A DNA stretch of 64,000 nt from Nitzschia sp. pyKryTriq1 (taxonomy: Eukaryota; Bacillariophyta; Bacillariophyceae; Bacillariales; Bacillariaceae): contig OY101115.1 in NCBI GenBank assembly GCA_956465555.1, positions 1,550,001 to 1,614,000 of the forward strand, in the 5' to 3' direction. Both the position numbers and the translations under genes were made by a program. This document shows, piece by piece, positions 27,778-39,025 of the stretch. Within the stretch, counting starts at the first letter, position 1, and every line of letters starts with the position of its first letter. A model generated the notes under the pieces. It had not been told where the DNA came from. It was given only the letters and a program-made list of their open reading frames with translations, and did not search any database.

Positions 27778-29919
27778 CTAACCTTGGACCGCGCTTGTCG
27801 TCGCCACGCCATAGCCTGTAGGTCTGACATAGTTCTTTTGGCTGTGCTTTTTTCCACCCTTTACTGCAACACCCATGATAGAGCCTTGACTTCCGATCAG
27901 AGTCTCGTCCGGGGTCGAGTGACAACCGTAGGGATCCTTATTGCGTAATTTGCGGCCCTTCTTCCCCCACCTCTTCTGTCTTGCCTTGTTGTTTGCCTTG
28001 GTCGTGCCGCCAGACGAATCTCTCGAGCCATCAAGTGCCGTTTCTCCGATTAGTTCAAGCAGCACATCGTCCTCTTCAATGCCCAACTCATTAATTTCGT
28101 CGTCACTACTATCATCATCTTCCTCGTCTCCTTCGCTCTCTATTTCGCCCATCCTATTCAAGTTTGAAGCGTTTTCTGCAGCAAGCTTGTCTCGGAGTTT
28201 CTTTGTATTGCGGATCGCTGTCGAAAGCGTTTCCTTTTGATAAATACCGTCATCAAAATGTGGGGGGGAATGGCAGTAAAGAAGCCTTCCAATCGCATAT
28301 TCCTTGATGACAATTCTCGAAGCCCGCTGAAAGTCAGGCACACCACTGGAAGACGCCAACATGCTCCGAGCGACACAGTAGGTCGTCAGGAATTCTTCAA
28401 CAGTTGGAGGTGGAATCGATCCATCACGAGCTGCCAGCATAGCATCAGCAGATGGCATGGGTATTTGAATACCGTAGCGTGCATTTAGGACCTGCCTTGG
28501 TATCCGTTTGCATAGAAGATCAACGACCGGGAAAGGGTCCCTCATTTGCGCAATGGGGTAAACCCCTGCTGCAATCAAATCCGCTGTATTACTTACGAAA
28601 GAAGGAAATACAAGACCGGGACAATCGCAAAGAAGCATTTTCTCTCGATCTGGGAGTAACAATGTTTGAAAATGCTTGGTTTTTCCAGGCTGTGCCGCCA
28701 CGGCAACTCGGACAACGCCGTGCGCAAATTTCGCATTTCCCATCAACACGTTGATTACGGATGATTTTCCGACATTTGGAAATCCCACCATGCCAAACGG
28801 AACACGATCATATTTTGGATCGGTTTGACATCCCTTCTTTTCAGCATATTTCCACAGAAATTCCAACAGCTGCTCGCGCGTGAGTGGGTTCTCAACACCC
28901 ACATTGTCGAAAATATCAATGGCAGGCTTGTCTATCACCTGCGCCTCAAACTTTTCTTCTTGATGCGCCTCTTCTCCAGCGACCTCATCATCATCATCTT
29001 GTTCAGAGTCACTCTCAAAGATCTCAGCCGCTGCGGCTGCGGCTGCCGCTTCTTCCTGTGCAGCGTGTTCTTCTGCTGCTCTACGATCCAGTGCGGCTTG
29101 TTCCTCGTGCGCAGAAAAGAAGACATGTTCCCACGGATGCTCCGGATCAGATAAAAACTCATGCCATGCTTTACGTTGAACCGCCGTGAGATAGTCACTC
29201 TTGTTTACCAGAAGAAGCATAGGCTTCCCAAGTTCCTCGGTCGCATACTTGTTGAGATCTTTGGAAAGGTAGAACAAAGGATTTCTGGCATCGACAATCT
29301 GAACGATGCAGGAAACTCGCTCCATCACACGCCAGAGCTGTCTCCAAATTTCCAGATTCTTTTCAAATGGGGTCACTCCAATACTGCTGGACATATCTTT
29401 AGATAGCACAATTTCCTCTTCTTTCATGGCAATAGCGCGTCGCCAATCCAGGAAGGCCTCGTTTTCGCGTCGATCTAGTTCCTCCGGCGTAGTCGTTTCA
29501 TCCCAGGCCGGACGCCGAGGAACCGAAAGTTCCTGGAATGCAAAAGTTGTCTTACTTTTGCTCGTGGGTCCCTTGTGATTGTCCCACGGGATTGCCGATG
29601 CGTCCTCGTCTTCGTCGATCGCTTGCTGCGCCGTCGAATCCAACATGACAAACTGCTCCTTTTGTGAGGCAAATTCTCGATTCGCCATTTCCGCTTGGAT
29701 TAAAAAGTCATCCAAGTCAGTGACCTCCAAGACAGAGCCACGGTTGTCTTCTTTTTGAATGTTGATCGATTCAACGCCTTGCCTCATGGCCATGCCTCCC
29801 GTGCTGGCCGAAGGTGTGTGCTTTTTTCGACCACTTTTCTGAAGACTACGACCCATTCCTGCGGCTCGTTCATTCTTCTTGGGTTTGCCCTTGCGCGAGG
29901 TTCCTTGATTTCGGGGCAT
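27778..29919 (-). CDS. LSG1: Large-subunit GTPase 1, circularly permuted
   Basis: This cytosolic GTPase releases the export adaptor NMD3 from the 60S ribosomal subunit. The 713 residues start with a lysine-rich stretch (MPRNQGTSRKGKPKKNERA, typical of LSG1/YlqF proteins). The GTPase motifs are in permuted order: VDARNPLFY (G5-like, about 210), LLLVNKSDYL (G4, about 240), then GFPNVGKSSVINVLMG (G1, about 385) and LCDCPGLVFPSF (G3, about 435). Between G4 and G1 lies an acidic Ala/Glu insert (about 275-330), as in other eukaryotic members. The C-terminus carries an acidic patch (EGDEEDDDSSDDE, about 605) and a basic end. Length and order fit the family. No intron is seen. Confidence 0.9.
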   Translation of the reverse strand: MPRNQGTSRKGKPKKNERAAGMGRSLQKSGRKKHTPSASTGGMAMRQGVESINIQKEDNRGSVLEVTDLDDFLIQAEMANREFASQKEQFVMLDSTAQQAIDEDEDASAIPWDNHKGPTSKSKTTFAFQELSVPRRPAWDETTTPEELDRRENEAFLDWRRAIAMKEEEIVLSKDMSSSIGVTPFEKNLEIWRQLWRVMERVSCIVQIVDARNPLFYLSKDLNKYATEELGKPMLLLVNKSDYLTAVQRKAWHEFLSDPEHPWEHVFFSAHEEQAALDRRAAEEHAAQEEAAAAAAAAEIFESDSEQDDDDEVAGEEAHQEEKFEAQVIDKPAIDIFDNVGVENPLTREQLLEFLWKYAEKKGCQTDPKYDRVPFGMVGFPNVGKSSVINVLMGNAKFAHGVVRVAVAAQPGKTKHFQTLLLPDREKMLLCDCPGLVFPSFVSNTADLIAAGVYPIAQMRDPFPVVDLLCKRIPRQVLNARYGIQIPMPSADAMLAARDGSIPPPTVEEFLTTYCVARSMLASSSGVPDFQRASRIVIKEYAIGRLLYCHSPPHFDDGIYQKETLSTAIRNTKKLRDKLAAENASNLNRMGEIESEGDEEDDDSSDDEINELGIEEDDVLLELIGETALDGSRDSSGGTTKANNKARQKRWGKKGRKLRNKDPYGCHSTPDETLIGSQGSIMGVAVKGGKKHSQKNYVRPTGYGVATTSAVQG

Positions 29920-30512
29920 TTTATGCTTTGATGCTATGCTATTTAATATCTACCCAGTATACTACAATGATCGTATGGATAATGTGTTGTTTGTGCCTGT
30001 TGTTGCGTTGGTTCGATGTCAACGATATGCGATACGACCATCACTTTCGGAAGCCGCAGTTTGGGTTTGGGCGGAGAGGTCTCGGCTCGGCGGCAAAAAT
30101 GTGCTGTAAAATGGGTGGTCGAGGGACCCGGCTAATACCCTACCTCGGTAACAGCTAATAACAGGCAAAAGTGAAACCCGGATCATCTCGACCAATACGA
30201 TCCAAAAGCGTCTGCCCGCTGGCCCGCGATGATCGATGATGATGATGATTATTCATTCTTCCCATCGCGCATCACAGACAACAGGACATCGCGCGCGGTG
30301 CATCGCTGTCGGCGTTCCACGTGCCAAAAGACCACGCACCAACCACGAACACCGCGTTGCAGTACCGATAGCTTTTGTCTTCACACACTCGTTTCCTTCC
30401 ACCTGCCTGTGCCTTGCAACTTTCAAGTTCCAAGGTTCGAGGAACATATGTAACACAACATAACACAACAAGGTTGTTGCAGAAATAAGCAGCAATCGAG
30501 TTTCAGTCCATC
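29920..30512. other. Divergent intergenic, no gene seen
   Basis: Spacer between the start codons of LSG1 and the gene at 30513. No feature beyond a short GAT run near 30230. Confidence 0.5.
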
Positions 30513-31288
30513 ATGACGAGGGCTGAATCTTTTCTCATTGCCGCCATGGCACTGCTGATCCTGCCGGGGGTCGTGGCAGATGCCTTTCTGGGAGGTCCCT
30601 CGGCAACGTTTGTGGTTCCACAGAAATCCCCCCTGCACGCAGAATGGGCAGCAGTCGAACTCCGTGGAGGATCTACTGTAGGCGAGAAGGAAGAAATTGA
30701 ATTTGAATCCAGTGACGAAGAACTAGAAGAAGAATCAGACGAAGAGGAGGAGGAAGAGGCAGAATTGGATCCGACACTGGCCAAGTCCGCCCAAGCCAAA
30801 GCGGCCTCTGTGAAAACAAAGATGGCCAAAGAAGCGGTCAAGGCGGCAGTCAGTGCATCGGTAGCACCCAAAAAGAAGAAGAAAAGCTCCAGTAGCCTAC
30901 TGAGTTTTCTGCATCTCCCCTATATCATCAAGGCTTGCATGAATCCTTTCACGTTGATGAAGATGACCAGGGCCTACTTTGCCTCACTCGTCCAGCTAGA
31001 CTACCTCAAGGAGACCGAGGATTCGTCTCAAAATTTGCGAAGCGCCCTGGAAGAAAAGGCAAAGAAGGGAGGTGGAAGCAACCGGGGAAAAAGAAAATTC
31101 AAGCCGGGTCAAGCCAAGGTGAGTATTCGTACTGTACACTTACGCACAACATGGCTAGCTACTGGGAATCATCTCCTGTCCTCTCGAAATACAGGCCTCA
31201 TGTTAGCTCACTCCCACTCAACCGTGCTCTGTTCTCTTCCACTCATCTCTACTAGACTCTGTCGGATTTGCCCGTCCTCAACACCTGA
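30513..31288 (+). CDS. Conserved-looking small secreted or plastid protein, two exons
   Basis: The exons are 30513-31118 and 31256-31288; the 137-bp intron starts GTGAGT and ends ACTAG. Splicing replaces a long read-through tail by the short end TLSDLPVLNT (212 residues). The leader SFLIAAMALLILPGVVADAF resembles a diatom plastid signal, with an aromatic residue after a small-residue site. Residues 60-90 are strongly acidic (E/S-rich), 100-130 are Ala/Lys-rich, and KKKKKSSSS follows. A short conserved-looking segment LLSFLHLPYIIKACMNPFTL (about 134-153) and ALEEKAKKGG come before a basic end. No known domain is recognised. The intron carries GTACTGTAC. Confidence 0.6.
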
Positions 31289-31661
31289 GGTTAAGAAAGG
31301 AATGCCGGTAACGGGAGATTAGACGCATATTTGTGCATTTGCATCTCTCTCGATGCACACTACACTCCCCGAGCATTCCTAGCTTGTTGGAAAATTACCT
31401 GTTTCAAAGCATGCAGTCAATGCAAGCGTAATGACGAATCTAGCTAAACCATCGTTTCCCGGTGGAAGCACGATTTCTGACGATGAAATGGAGTATTGCC
31501 GACATTAAAATAATATACATAATAGCATACATACGAGTAATACATCATGAGCTACGTGTACGAGTAGTCTGCATACGAGTATTGCTCATTTTAGAATACT
31601 AATTCGTGCGGTAGATAGCATGAAGCAGTAGAGAGAGAGACTTCGGTTCATTTTGGGGCTG
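31289..31661. other. Convergent intergenic, no gene seen
   Basis: AT-rich, with repeats of ATACGAGTA near 31530-31580. No coding potential seen. Confidence 0.5.
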
Positions 31662-32834
31662 TTACTGGAGCAAGAGAGCAGCTAGTGCAGCTGCACTGAT
31701 AGGTACCGTAAAGTTATCATCCCCTATCGGCAAAAGCTCCACAACCGAACAGATTATACTGATAGCCACAATTCGCAATGCCAAATCCGTCGGGTTCAAA
31801 GCGATCTGTAGACAGCCGGTATACTGTAGCCAGTTTACAAGTCCAAACGATGTCAAAGATGCTGACACAGCAAAGGCCATTGTACCAGCTACAGACTTGC
31901 TATCGGAAAACCACCATTTGTTATTTTTGCCCCACTGCCGACCAACTAGATCAGCCATGCCGTCGCCTGCGGCCATGGTACTGGCAGCAACGATCCCCGT
32001 CATACTAGATCTCCAAAATCCGACGATGAACAATGACAAAATACAGACATATATGAATGGTCCTGCGAGTGCTTCGGCTTTGTCTCCTGAGCGACTGACC
32101 GAGCGTGCCAAACTAGATTCTCCCTCACTGGTGGCTGCCAAGTAAAGACGGATCGCATTCACCAAGGTAACGACCGCTGCGAAATAGCGGGCGCCGTCGG
32201 CTGGCGAGAAAATGGGATAAGCAATCATGAAAAAAGGCGCCAAAAAGGTATGCGAAAGTTTTCGGGAAATTTTGGAATTGTAGTACCCTTCTTCGTATCC
32301 AAAACTGATCAGCTTGACCACCAGAAATGCCAGAATCGTGCTCAACATCGTTGACCCAACATCGCGGAGGATCATGCTATCCGTGTAAACTCCAAAGACA
32401 CCGGTAGTCAAATCTAGCGGTCCGCGAAGGATCCCAGTTTTTGCAGCAATTGAAAGGGCGGAAATACTGGCTATCAATGCAGTAATTACAATATTGATTT
32501 TGGCCATTCGAGTGTTCTGGGAAGCCAACTCTCCAGCTGTAGAATCTTCTCCCACAATTCGCGATGGCATACTTGTACTTGATGCCGCCTCCTCGACGCC
32601 TGACTCATCCTCAGGCGCTGCGTACATGGAAGACATTGATCGAACACTACTATAAGCCGGGGAAGTACACGTAATTGCCAAGCTGGGAATAAGTCCAAGT
32701 CGCCTTCTTGCGCCGGCAGTGGTGGATGACTCGCGAATCGACGAAAACGCTTCCACATTTTCTTGACGGTTAGCGGCGGCGGTCGTCAATAGGAGGACGA
32801 AGGCATGCTGCCTCTTCTGCGGAAATAGATACAT
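31662..32834 (-). CDS. Phytol/farnesol kinase-like protein
   Basis: This is a 390-residue multi-pass protein. Its leader (to about residue 35) ends ENVEAFSSI, close to the diatom plastid motif. About eight hydrophobic segments follow from residue 100. Family landmarks are ISRKLSHTFLAPFF (the RK-x-x-H motif, about 187), SGDKAEALAGPFIYV, AAGDGMADLVGRQWG (CTP-binding type motif, about 293), DSKSVAGTMAF and CSVVELLPIGDDNFTVP. These match phytol kinase VTE5 and its farnesol-kinase relatives, which use CTP to phosphorylate prenyl alcohols; VTE5 feeds phytol from chlorophyll breakdown into tocopherol. The plastid leader supports the phytol reading, but the alcohol cannot be settled from motifs. No intron is seen. 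Confidence 0.78.
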   Translation of the reverse strand: MYLFPQKRQHAFVLLLTTAAANRQENVEAFSSIRESSTTAGARRRLGLIPSLAITCTSPAYSSVRSMSSMYAAPEDESGVEEAASSTSMPSRIVGEDSTAGELASQNTRMAKINIVITALIASISALSIAAKTGILRGPLDLTTGVFGVYTDSMILRDVGSTMLSTILAFLVVKLISFGYEEGYYNSKISRKLSHTFLAPFFMIAYPIFSPADGARYFAAVVTLVNAIRLYLAATSEGESSLARSVSRSGDKAEALAGPFIYVCILSLFIVGFWRSSMTGIVAASTMAAGDGMADLVGRQWGKNNKWWFSDSKSVAGTMAFAVSASLTSFGLVNWLQYTGCLQIALNPTDLALRIVAISIICSVVELLPIGDDNFTVPISAAALAALLLQ

Positions 32835-33424
32835 AATGAGGAAATAGTGCCAGCAGCCTTTGGAATGGATTACCTGGTACAGTTTTGATAGCAGACCGAT
32901 GAATACTATACGAACAAAGCACCGCTGTTGGAAAATGGTGTTGATTGGATATCTTTCGCGGATCGCGTTTTACTATATTATACGCCTGCGACACGTCGTG
33001 TGTTTGCGTACGGGCGCAAAAAATATTGTGCGAGTAATAACGGCTGCGGTGTCCGCACGGCACTGACCAGGCTGTGACTGGTGGACAGGAAGTGGACGGT
33101 TCGTAGCCTACCAGTACAAGTATTTACTGCCGTATTCTCTCTCTCTCTCTCTCTCTCTCTATTTAGCCTCCAATTACAGTAGCTAGAGCAGAGAGAAAGA
33201 GTCTGCGCAATCAAGATAGACTGCGGCACACTAAAGTATAATCTATTCTAAATCAGTGGACGAGTTCTTAGTTTCTCCCACTCCACTTGTCGAGAAATAA
33301 GTCAGTAAAGCAAAGCAAAAGCAGCGTAGATTGGAGCACCATGGCTGTGACGCAAACGAAAGCAGAGTAAGCCGCTCTATCCAGCAGGATAGTCCTCTAC
33401 GCATCAAGATTGCGCGCTGTGGCT
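32835..33424. other. Intergenic with CT microsatellite
   Basis: A (TC)12 run lies at 33136-33160. No gene is seen. A short AGAGAGAAAG stretch follows. Confidence 0.6.
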
Positions 33425-36400
33425 TCACCCGCAGACTCGCACGATTTGTTTGGCCACCTCTACAGTTGCTTTGAATGTTGGCATTTCTTCCTCTCCAAAT
33501 TCTAGTTCTTTTGCCTTCGAGCCATCATGGTATGACTCGACATAGGCACCCGCAAAAGCAATTAGACCATTGCTGTCGGCTGCCTCACGGTACTCGCCAC
33601 CCAATTCCGCGAGATTCAGAATAACGACCAACATTCGGTGCATGATTTCCAATGATCCGCATTCCAATGTTTCGTCCATTCGCTTTTTGAAATTATCGAG
33701 CGATATGAGGGTTTTGGCAACCTCTGGATCGGCGGTTGCCATGGCAAGACACCCAGAAGCAGCTCGCGCGCACGCGTAATGGTCCTCGTAATCAGCTGCT
33801 AGTGCCAGCCAGAGTCGGAGCTCATCCTTTTGTCGTAACTCCTCCATAAACTTTTCATTGCCTACCATATTGCACATAGCTTCTGTCGCTGCTTGTTTTA
33901 CCATCTCGTGATCGGAAAACATGGCAAACTTGAAAGCTGCTAGTCCTCTTTCGGCAACAATCTTGTTTTTCGTGTCGTCACCGACAGAAGCGATATTTGT
34001 GAGGGCCATCAGAGCTTCGAATTGTTGCAATTCCGATGAGCCCACTTCTCGGATTAGCTGGATTAATGGCTTGATCGACCCCATTCGTTGCGCTGAAGTC
34101 AATAGTGTAGGATTTGTCGTGACGAGTAGTTTCCCAATGCAGTGACGAAGGTTTCGAAGAATTTTCTTGCGAATATCCGTGGGATTCTTTTCCAACTTCT
34201 CGATTTTGATCAATTTACTCAACACTCCTTGCTGAATCAGAGTACCTCGGACGGACGGTTCGTTGGCCATGCGATTCAATCCAATAATGACTTGCTCAAG
34301 GGTTTGGTCCGAGGCTCCGTCAGCTAGGAGGCATAGCGCTCGGGGAACATTTGCTTGCGCCATCTTAGCGATCCTAGCTCCGCATTGCTCTGGGGAATCT
34401 TCTTTGAGCTCTGGCTCTTCGTCAAACTCCTTTTCATCCTGAGTTTTCTGCATCGACCTCAGTTCATCATATTGTTCCATTGTCACTTGCTTTCCTTCGA
34501 AAGATTCTTTTCGGAGTGTTAGAGGAGTTGCAGCCATCAATTGGAATGCCGATGCAAGCCCGTAAGCCGAGAGCGCCTGACCGGCACCTGGCCTATCGGC
34601 GACCTTGACCATCAGTTCAAGACCAGTGTATTTCGATTCCATCGTCGCTTTGAAGCCATGCGCTAGCTCCTCTTTCACGAGCGTCTTTGACACAAGATAT
34701 GTCATTACTTCCACGCCTCTATCGATCGAAGATAAGGCCCCTGTATCAGAAGTGGGGACGTTGGCATTCACCAGATCTGCCTTATCGGTACCAACATCAC
34801 CATCTTCGAGCATGTAGCATGCAGCCTCGAGTAGACCAATAATTTCAATATCCTCAGTTTCCTGCTCGGCAAGTCCCAGTTTGGCAACCGAGGACGCTGC
34901 TGCCGTTCGGACGTCCTTGTCAGAGTGCTTGACAAGGTTTTTGATTGCAGGCTCCATGAGGTATCCTCCAACGGTGGGTCGTGTGTCCTTGACTGATGCA
35001 GCCGCAGCCAAAAGCTCAGCGACGAGACACAATGCCGTCTTTTGATCCGAGTCAGCTAACTCTGACAGAGTATCTTTACAATTAGGCCACGCATTTGCAC
35101 CCAACGCCCAGGCACCCACGTCCCCTTTTGCCAGCAACAATGCGGTGGCCAAGGCGGTTCTCTCCATTTTCTTCTCGAATGTCATTGCTGGAAACTTTGA
35201 GTCTTCTTCTACTTCGACAACGTCTACAACTTTCCCCTCTTCCTCGTCTTCGTTGATTTCTTCAATGACGACACCAAGATTTTCTTCCTTCTTCTCCTCG
35301 TCAACAGCCTTCTTTTCTGTGAGACCCATCAATGGTCTCGCTGCCTCCTGCATTTTCTCTTCTGACTCCAGAGCTGCAAAAACTTTGCCCATGGCTACCG
35401 TCATTTCTCTTCGAAGTGAGGCATCGTCTGCCGCCACAGTGCATTGCAGCATTTTTTCCATGCCGCCGGTTTTGATAAATATCATGGCCCTTTCAAATGC
35501 CCATGCTTGATCTCTGGTCTTCTTCTGATATTGGCGATGTTTGTATGCCGACAGTTCTTGGGGTGAGAGTTGATCCAATTCAATCTTACTTTTGACAACA
35601 GGTAGATCAACGTAGTTGTCGAGCGAAGCCCGAATGACAGAGTCCCGTTCGTCTCCGGCGGTCCACGACGACAGAACATCATTTGCGGCTCGGATTAAGG
35701 TAAGATTTTTTGAGTCATACGCTGCAACCAAGGCATCAACCAAAGCATTGTAGTTGAGCTTTGTCGTTCCAACAATTTCATTGTTCGGGTCGTCGCGATC
35801 CCAATGCAGGATCAGCCTCAAATAAATGGTCAGAGCACCGACGACCAAATCGACCTCCTCGGGATGATTGCTCGACCTGATAATCATAGTAGACAGCACA
35901 TCTTGCATTTCTTCTGTAAAGAAAGTACGGCAAAATGGAGGGTGGGATCCCGCACAGGAGAGACACTGTAGACACAAATAGCGGGGTTTAAAATCGACCG
36001 ACGGATCATTTGCCAAGTCGAGCAACGCTTGGACACCTCCCAAGCGCCCCAGTTCCATGCTCGAACCGATATTATCGTTGTTGAGCAGCCCGAGTAGAAC
36101 CTTAACGTTGTGAAGGATCTTGTCATCTTTTTTCTTGATAGCGTCAAGAGTCCGAGAGAGTGGAGTGTTATGAGTATTTTTCGTTTCGGAGACATGCTGA
36201 GCTCGAATCGTATTCAACAACTGCGTGGCGTCCTTGTTGCTAGGGTCAAATGACAACAGACTGAGGCAGTCCTTAGCAGCAAGTTGCAGATCATCTTCCT
36301 TTTTCTTGTGAGGCATGTTCGCCTGCAAAAACAGAGACTTGGCTCGTCGATACAAAAGCTTGCCTCGGAGTTTCGTATCATTTTCTTTATCCAAAAGAGC

Positions 36401-36640
36401 CAGGGCCGTGCTGCAATCTTCGTGGCATTCTTGGAGCTTGGCAGCCTTAAGGTAGCACGCTGCTCGATTGGATAGAAGTGCAGCCTTGAGCAAGAATGGA
36501 GTGGCAACGACACGATCAACTTGAACCAATCCTTGCGAATAGGCTTGGATGGCCGTCTCCAGGTCAGATTTTTGAAATGCTTCGTTTCCCTTTTGTTTCC
36601 ACTCTTCGGCAAGGTCTCTTAGCTCTTGGTCAGACGGCAT
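33425..36640 (-). CDS. UNC45: UNC-45-type myosin chaperone (TPR + armadillo/UCS)
   Basis: This 1,071-residue cytosolic co-chaperone family helps fold myosin heads with Hsp90. The frame is open to 36652, but that codon is GTG; the ATG at 36640 (MPSDQELRDLAEEWKQ) was used. Residues 7-125 are three TPR units: WKQKGNEAFQKSDLETAIQAY, AALLSNRAACYLKAAKLQEC and GKLLYRRAKSLFLQA. They form the Hsp90-tail clamp. After a linker the protein is alpha-helical with armadillo-like repeats, including an acidic segment at about 450-485. The C-terminal UCS-like part shows VPRALCLLADGASDQTLEQV, RMANEPSVRGTLIQQGVLSKL, LRHCIGKLLVTTNPTLLTS and FEALMALTNIAS. Length and domain order fit UNC-45. No intron is seen. Confidence 0.78.
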   Translation of the reverse strand: MPSDQELRDLAEEWKQKGNEAFQKSDLETAIQAYSQGLVQVDRVVATPFLLKAALLSNRAACYLKAAKLQECHEDCSTALALLDKENDTKLRGKLLYRRAKSLFLQANMPHKKKEDDLQLAAKDCLSLLSFDPSNKDATQLLNTIRAQHVSETKNTHNTPLSRTLDAIKKKDDKILHNVKVLLGLLNNDNIGSSMELGRLGGVQALLDLANDPSVDFKPRYLCLQCLSCAGSHPPFCRTFFTEEMQDVLSTMIIRSSNHPEEVDLVVGALTIYLRLILHWDRDDPNNEIVGTTKLNYNALVDALVAAYDSKNLTLIRAANDVLSSWTAGDERDSVIRASLDNYVDLPVVKSKIELDQLSPQELSAYKHRQYQKKTRDQAWAFERAMIFIKTGGMEKMLQCTVAADDASLRREMTVAMGKVFAALESEEKMQEAARPLMGLTEKKAVDEEKKEENLGVVIEEINEDEEEGKVVDVVEVEEDSKFPAMTFEKKMERTALATALLLAKGDVGAWALGANAWPNCKDTLSELADSDQKTALCLVAELLAAAASVKDTRPTVGGYLMEPAIKNLVKHSDKDVRTAAASSVAKLGLAEQETEDIEIIGLLEAACYMLEDGDVGTDKADLVNANVPTSDTGALSSIDRGVEVMTYLVSKTLVKEELAHGFKATMESKYTGLELMVKVADRPGAGQALSAYGLASAFQLMAATPLTLRKESFEGKQVTMEQYDELRSMQKTQDEKEFDEEPELKEDSPEQCGARIAKMAQANVPRALCLLADGASDQTLEQVIIGLNRMANEPSVRGTLIQQGVLSKLIKIEKLEKNPTDIRKKILRNLRHCIGKLLVTTNPTLLTSAQRMGSIKPLIQLIREVGSSELQQFEALMALTNIASVGDDTKNKIVAERGLAAFKFAMFSDHEMVKQAATEAMCNMVGNEKFMEELRQKDELRLWLALAADYEDHYACARAASGCLAMATADPEVAKTLISLDNFKKRMDETLECGSLEIMHRMLVVILNLAELGGEYREAADSNGLIAFAGAYVESYHDGSKAKELEFGEEEMPTFKATVEVAKQIVRVCG

Positions 36641-37151
36641 GGTGATGTGCACTTGTCAGTGGAATTAGAGAATTTATAGCTTGGCCTACAACTACCAGCT
36701 ACGACCAAGGATCTTGTCGATGTTTTTGTGAGAATGCGGTTGTCGACGACCGAAGACCGAAATCGGCTCTTCTTGGACATCGATCGAAAAGGGGAGGAAG
36801 AGGAAAGCGTCGTGGTCTTTTGGAAGCTGGTCATTCTTGTTTTCGCTATGACCTGCAATGACCGCGACCGCGACCGACCGAGCGACATCATCGTGCCGCC
36901 AGTGTGCCTGCATTTGCACAAGTACTTGTAGCGTAGCCTGCAGTCGTCGCTTAGTGCGCAGGATCGATGGACGGACGACGGACAGCAAAACTACGTCGAC
37001 GCACGGTCGGACTTTACTACTTAGACAAATGATCTTCCTCATTACTGTAGGTAAATCATGCGGGACATAATCTAAAATTCTAAATTTAGCATTCATATAC
37101 GAATATTGTATACCAAAGGTGCGGGTTTTTACATTTAACCCATCAAGCCCC
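36641..37151. other. Divergent intergenic, no gene seen
   Basis: Spacer between the starts of UNC45 and the LysM gene. No repeat or RNA gene is recognised. Confidence 0.5.
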
Positions 37152-38778
37152 ATGTTTAGGAGATGCACCACCAAATTTGTCGGATGGAGCTTTGTGCCCC
37201 GCGGCTCACTCTTGCTTATTTGTATGAACACCGACGGATTTTGCTCTTGTAAAGGTGGGTGTCCCGTTTGTCAGTCGAAAGTCGTCAAAAGTACGACACC
37301 ACCCGAAGATGGACAAAAAACAGCGGAGCCCTGCTTGGCACCATTCCTTCCATTATTTTTTGGGAACTCGAAGCATAAAGCAAGTTGTCGGGAAAAACTT
37401 GACAACATGCCTGAGCAAAAACCTAATTTCTTCAGCAACTGGAAAGTTGAACAGCTGCTCTCTTCTGTTCAAAATTCTGTTCAAAATTTTGCTCAAGATA
37501 TGCAGGAACGTCAGGCGTCAAAAAGCTCGCCAGCTTCTGGTACGAGGGACAGAGACGACGAGTCGCCACCAGGAATGAAAACAAATGGGGACTCGGAACC
37601 AGAATTAGTTACAGAGACGAAGGCTCCCATGGTCGAAGTGCCAAAGGAAGTGATTGATATTTTCCGTCGTCCTGCCAACAACAACACAGAAGAAGACTGG
37701 GAGCTGCTTTCCGAAAAGACGCCTAATCGTTCCTTGGGAGGAGATGTAATGGTGCCTCGCGCCGGTTCGGTCCGATCCATTGACCATGAAAATTCCTCCC
37801 ATACCACGCTTTCATTACCATTCAAAATACAGAGAACAGCATCTTCTTCCACTTTAGATTCTCAAGATAATGTGCTCGGTCCTTCGGGTAAAGGCGTTTT
37901 AGGTGTCGACTACGTTGAACACGTCGTTCTGCCGACCGATACTCTCCAAGGGGTGTGTCTAGCGTACAAGGTCAGCGCGACACATTTGCGACGAGCAAAC
38001 CATTTTTCGGGAAATTCGCTGCATTCGGCTCCCAAAAAGCTTCTTATTCCACTTTCCAAACAGGCACTTCGAACTGGGTTTATTCGAGTCCAGGATACCG
38101 ATACGAAGGAATACAAGCTCTCATACTTCCAGGCTGAATATCCTAAAATTTCCCCGACAGAAGCCAGAGCGTAAGTATTTCCCGTGTTTCAAACTGTTTA
38201 GGAGTGAGCTGATCATCGACTCGAGGCACTGGTGTACTGAATGAATCCTCGCTGCTTTGCTTTGTTTTGCTTTGCTTTTCCATCTCCGTGTAGATATTTG
38301 GAACTTGCTGACTGGGAACTTAAGGAAGCTCTTCAGTCTGCAAAGGAGGACCAAGAGTGGGAAAAAGAAGAAGCTCAAGGTGAAGACCTAAAATCGGGTC
38401 AAATTGGCGTGCGAATCAATTTCACGGGTGGAAAGCCGCTCTTGAATCTGAAAGGGATCGGAAAGTCGACAAAGGATGCTTTGATTGGAAAGAAAAAGGA
38501 CAAAACAGACGTAGAAAAGTCAGATAGACCACAACCCAAAGAAAAGGTTGTAATATATTCTGTGCCACCTGCGATTGCCACCAAAACTGTAATGACGCAA
38601 GACTTGTTCAATGTAAGTGAATAAAATGAGCTGCACAAAACTCATATTTCTCCTGGATGCTGGATCTCATATACAGAGGCTATCTATTATTTTTGCTTAG
38701 GCTGCTCCTGAACACAACAGCTTTGGTTTCGAGCTGAAACCTCTTCCCAAACGAAGCCCCTCACCTGAATCAAGTTAA
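37152..38778 (+). CDS. LysM-domain protein, three exons
   Basis: The exons are 37152-38170, 38294-38612 and 38701-38778 (471 residues). The introns are 123 and 88 bp with GTAAG donors and TAG acceptors, and the joined frame ends PLPKRSPSPESS. Residues 252-301 form one LysM domain (VEHVVLPTDTLQGVCLAYKV ... KLLIPL). This fold binds N-acetylglucosamine polymers when extracellular. In cytosolic eukaryotic proteins of the LYSMD type the same fold has other, poorly known roles. The N-terminal part has a CSCKGGCPVC cysteine cluster (about 32-41). The rest is disordered, and the middle exon is charged and helical (ALQSAKEDQEWEKEE). No signal peptide is clear, so the LYSMD-like reading is favoured. 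The start is uncertain: the frame is open upstream without ATG, and MPEQKPNFFSNW at 37407 is an alternative. Confidence 0.7.
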
Positions 38779-39025
38779 AACGAAAAGGGATGCACAAGAA
38801 GAAGAAAGCATACTAATATAACAAGTCAATCGTTTCAATAATTTTTTTACCGAAACACATGCAAATAGATTCATCATCCACGTGCCAGCACTACTACACG
38901 TACAGTACGAATACTTTTTCTGACGCAAGGAGGTGTTCATCGTGGCACATACTCACACCGACCAAAACTAACAGCCGACAAATCATAAATGTTATATCGT
39001 TTCTTCTTAGAAGTATGGCTACAGC

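Noticed and set aside
30016-30040. Possible tRNA B-box-like GGTTCGATGTC
   Set aside because: No matching A box, acceptor stem or cloverleaf could be drawn around it.
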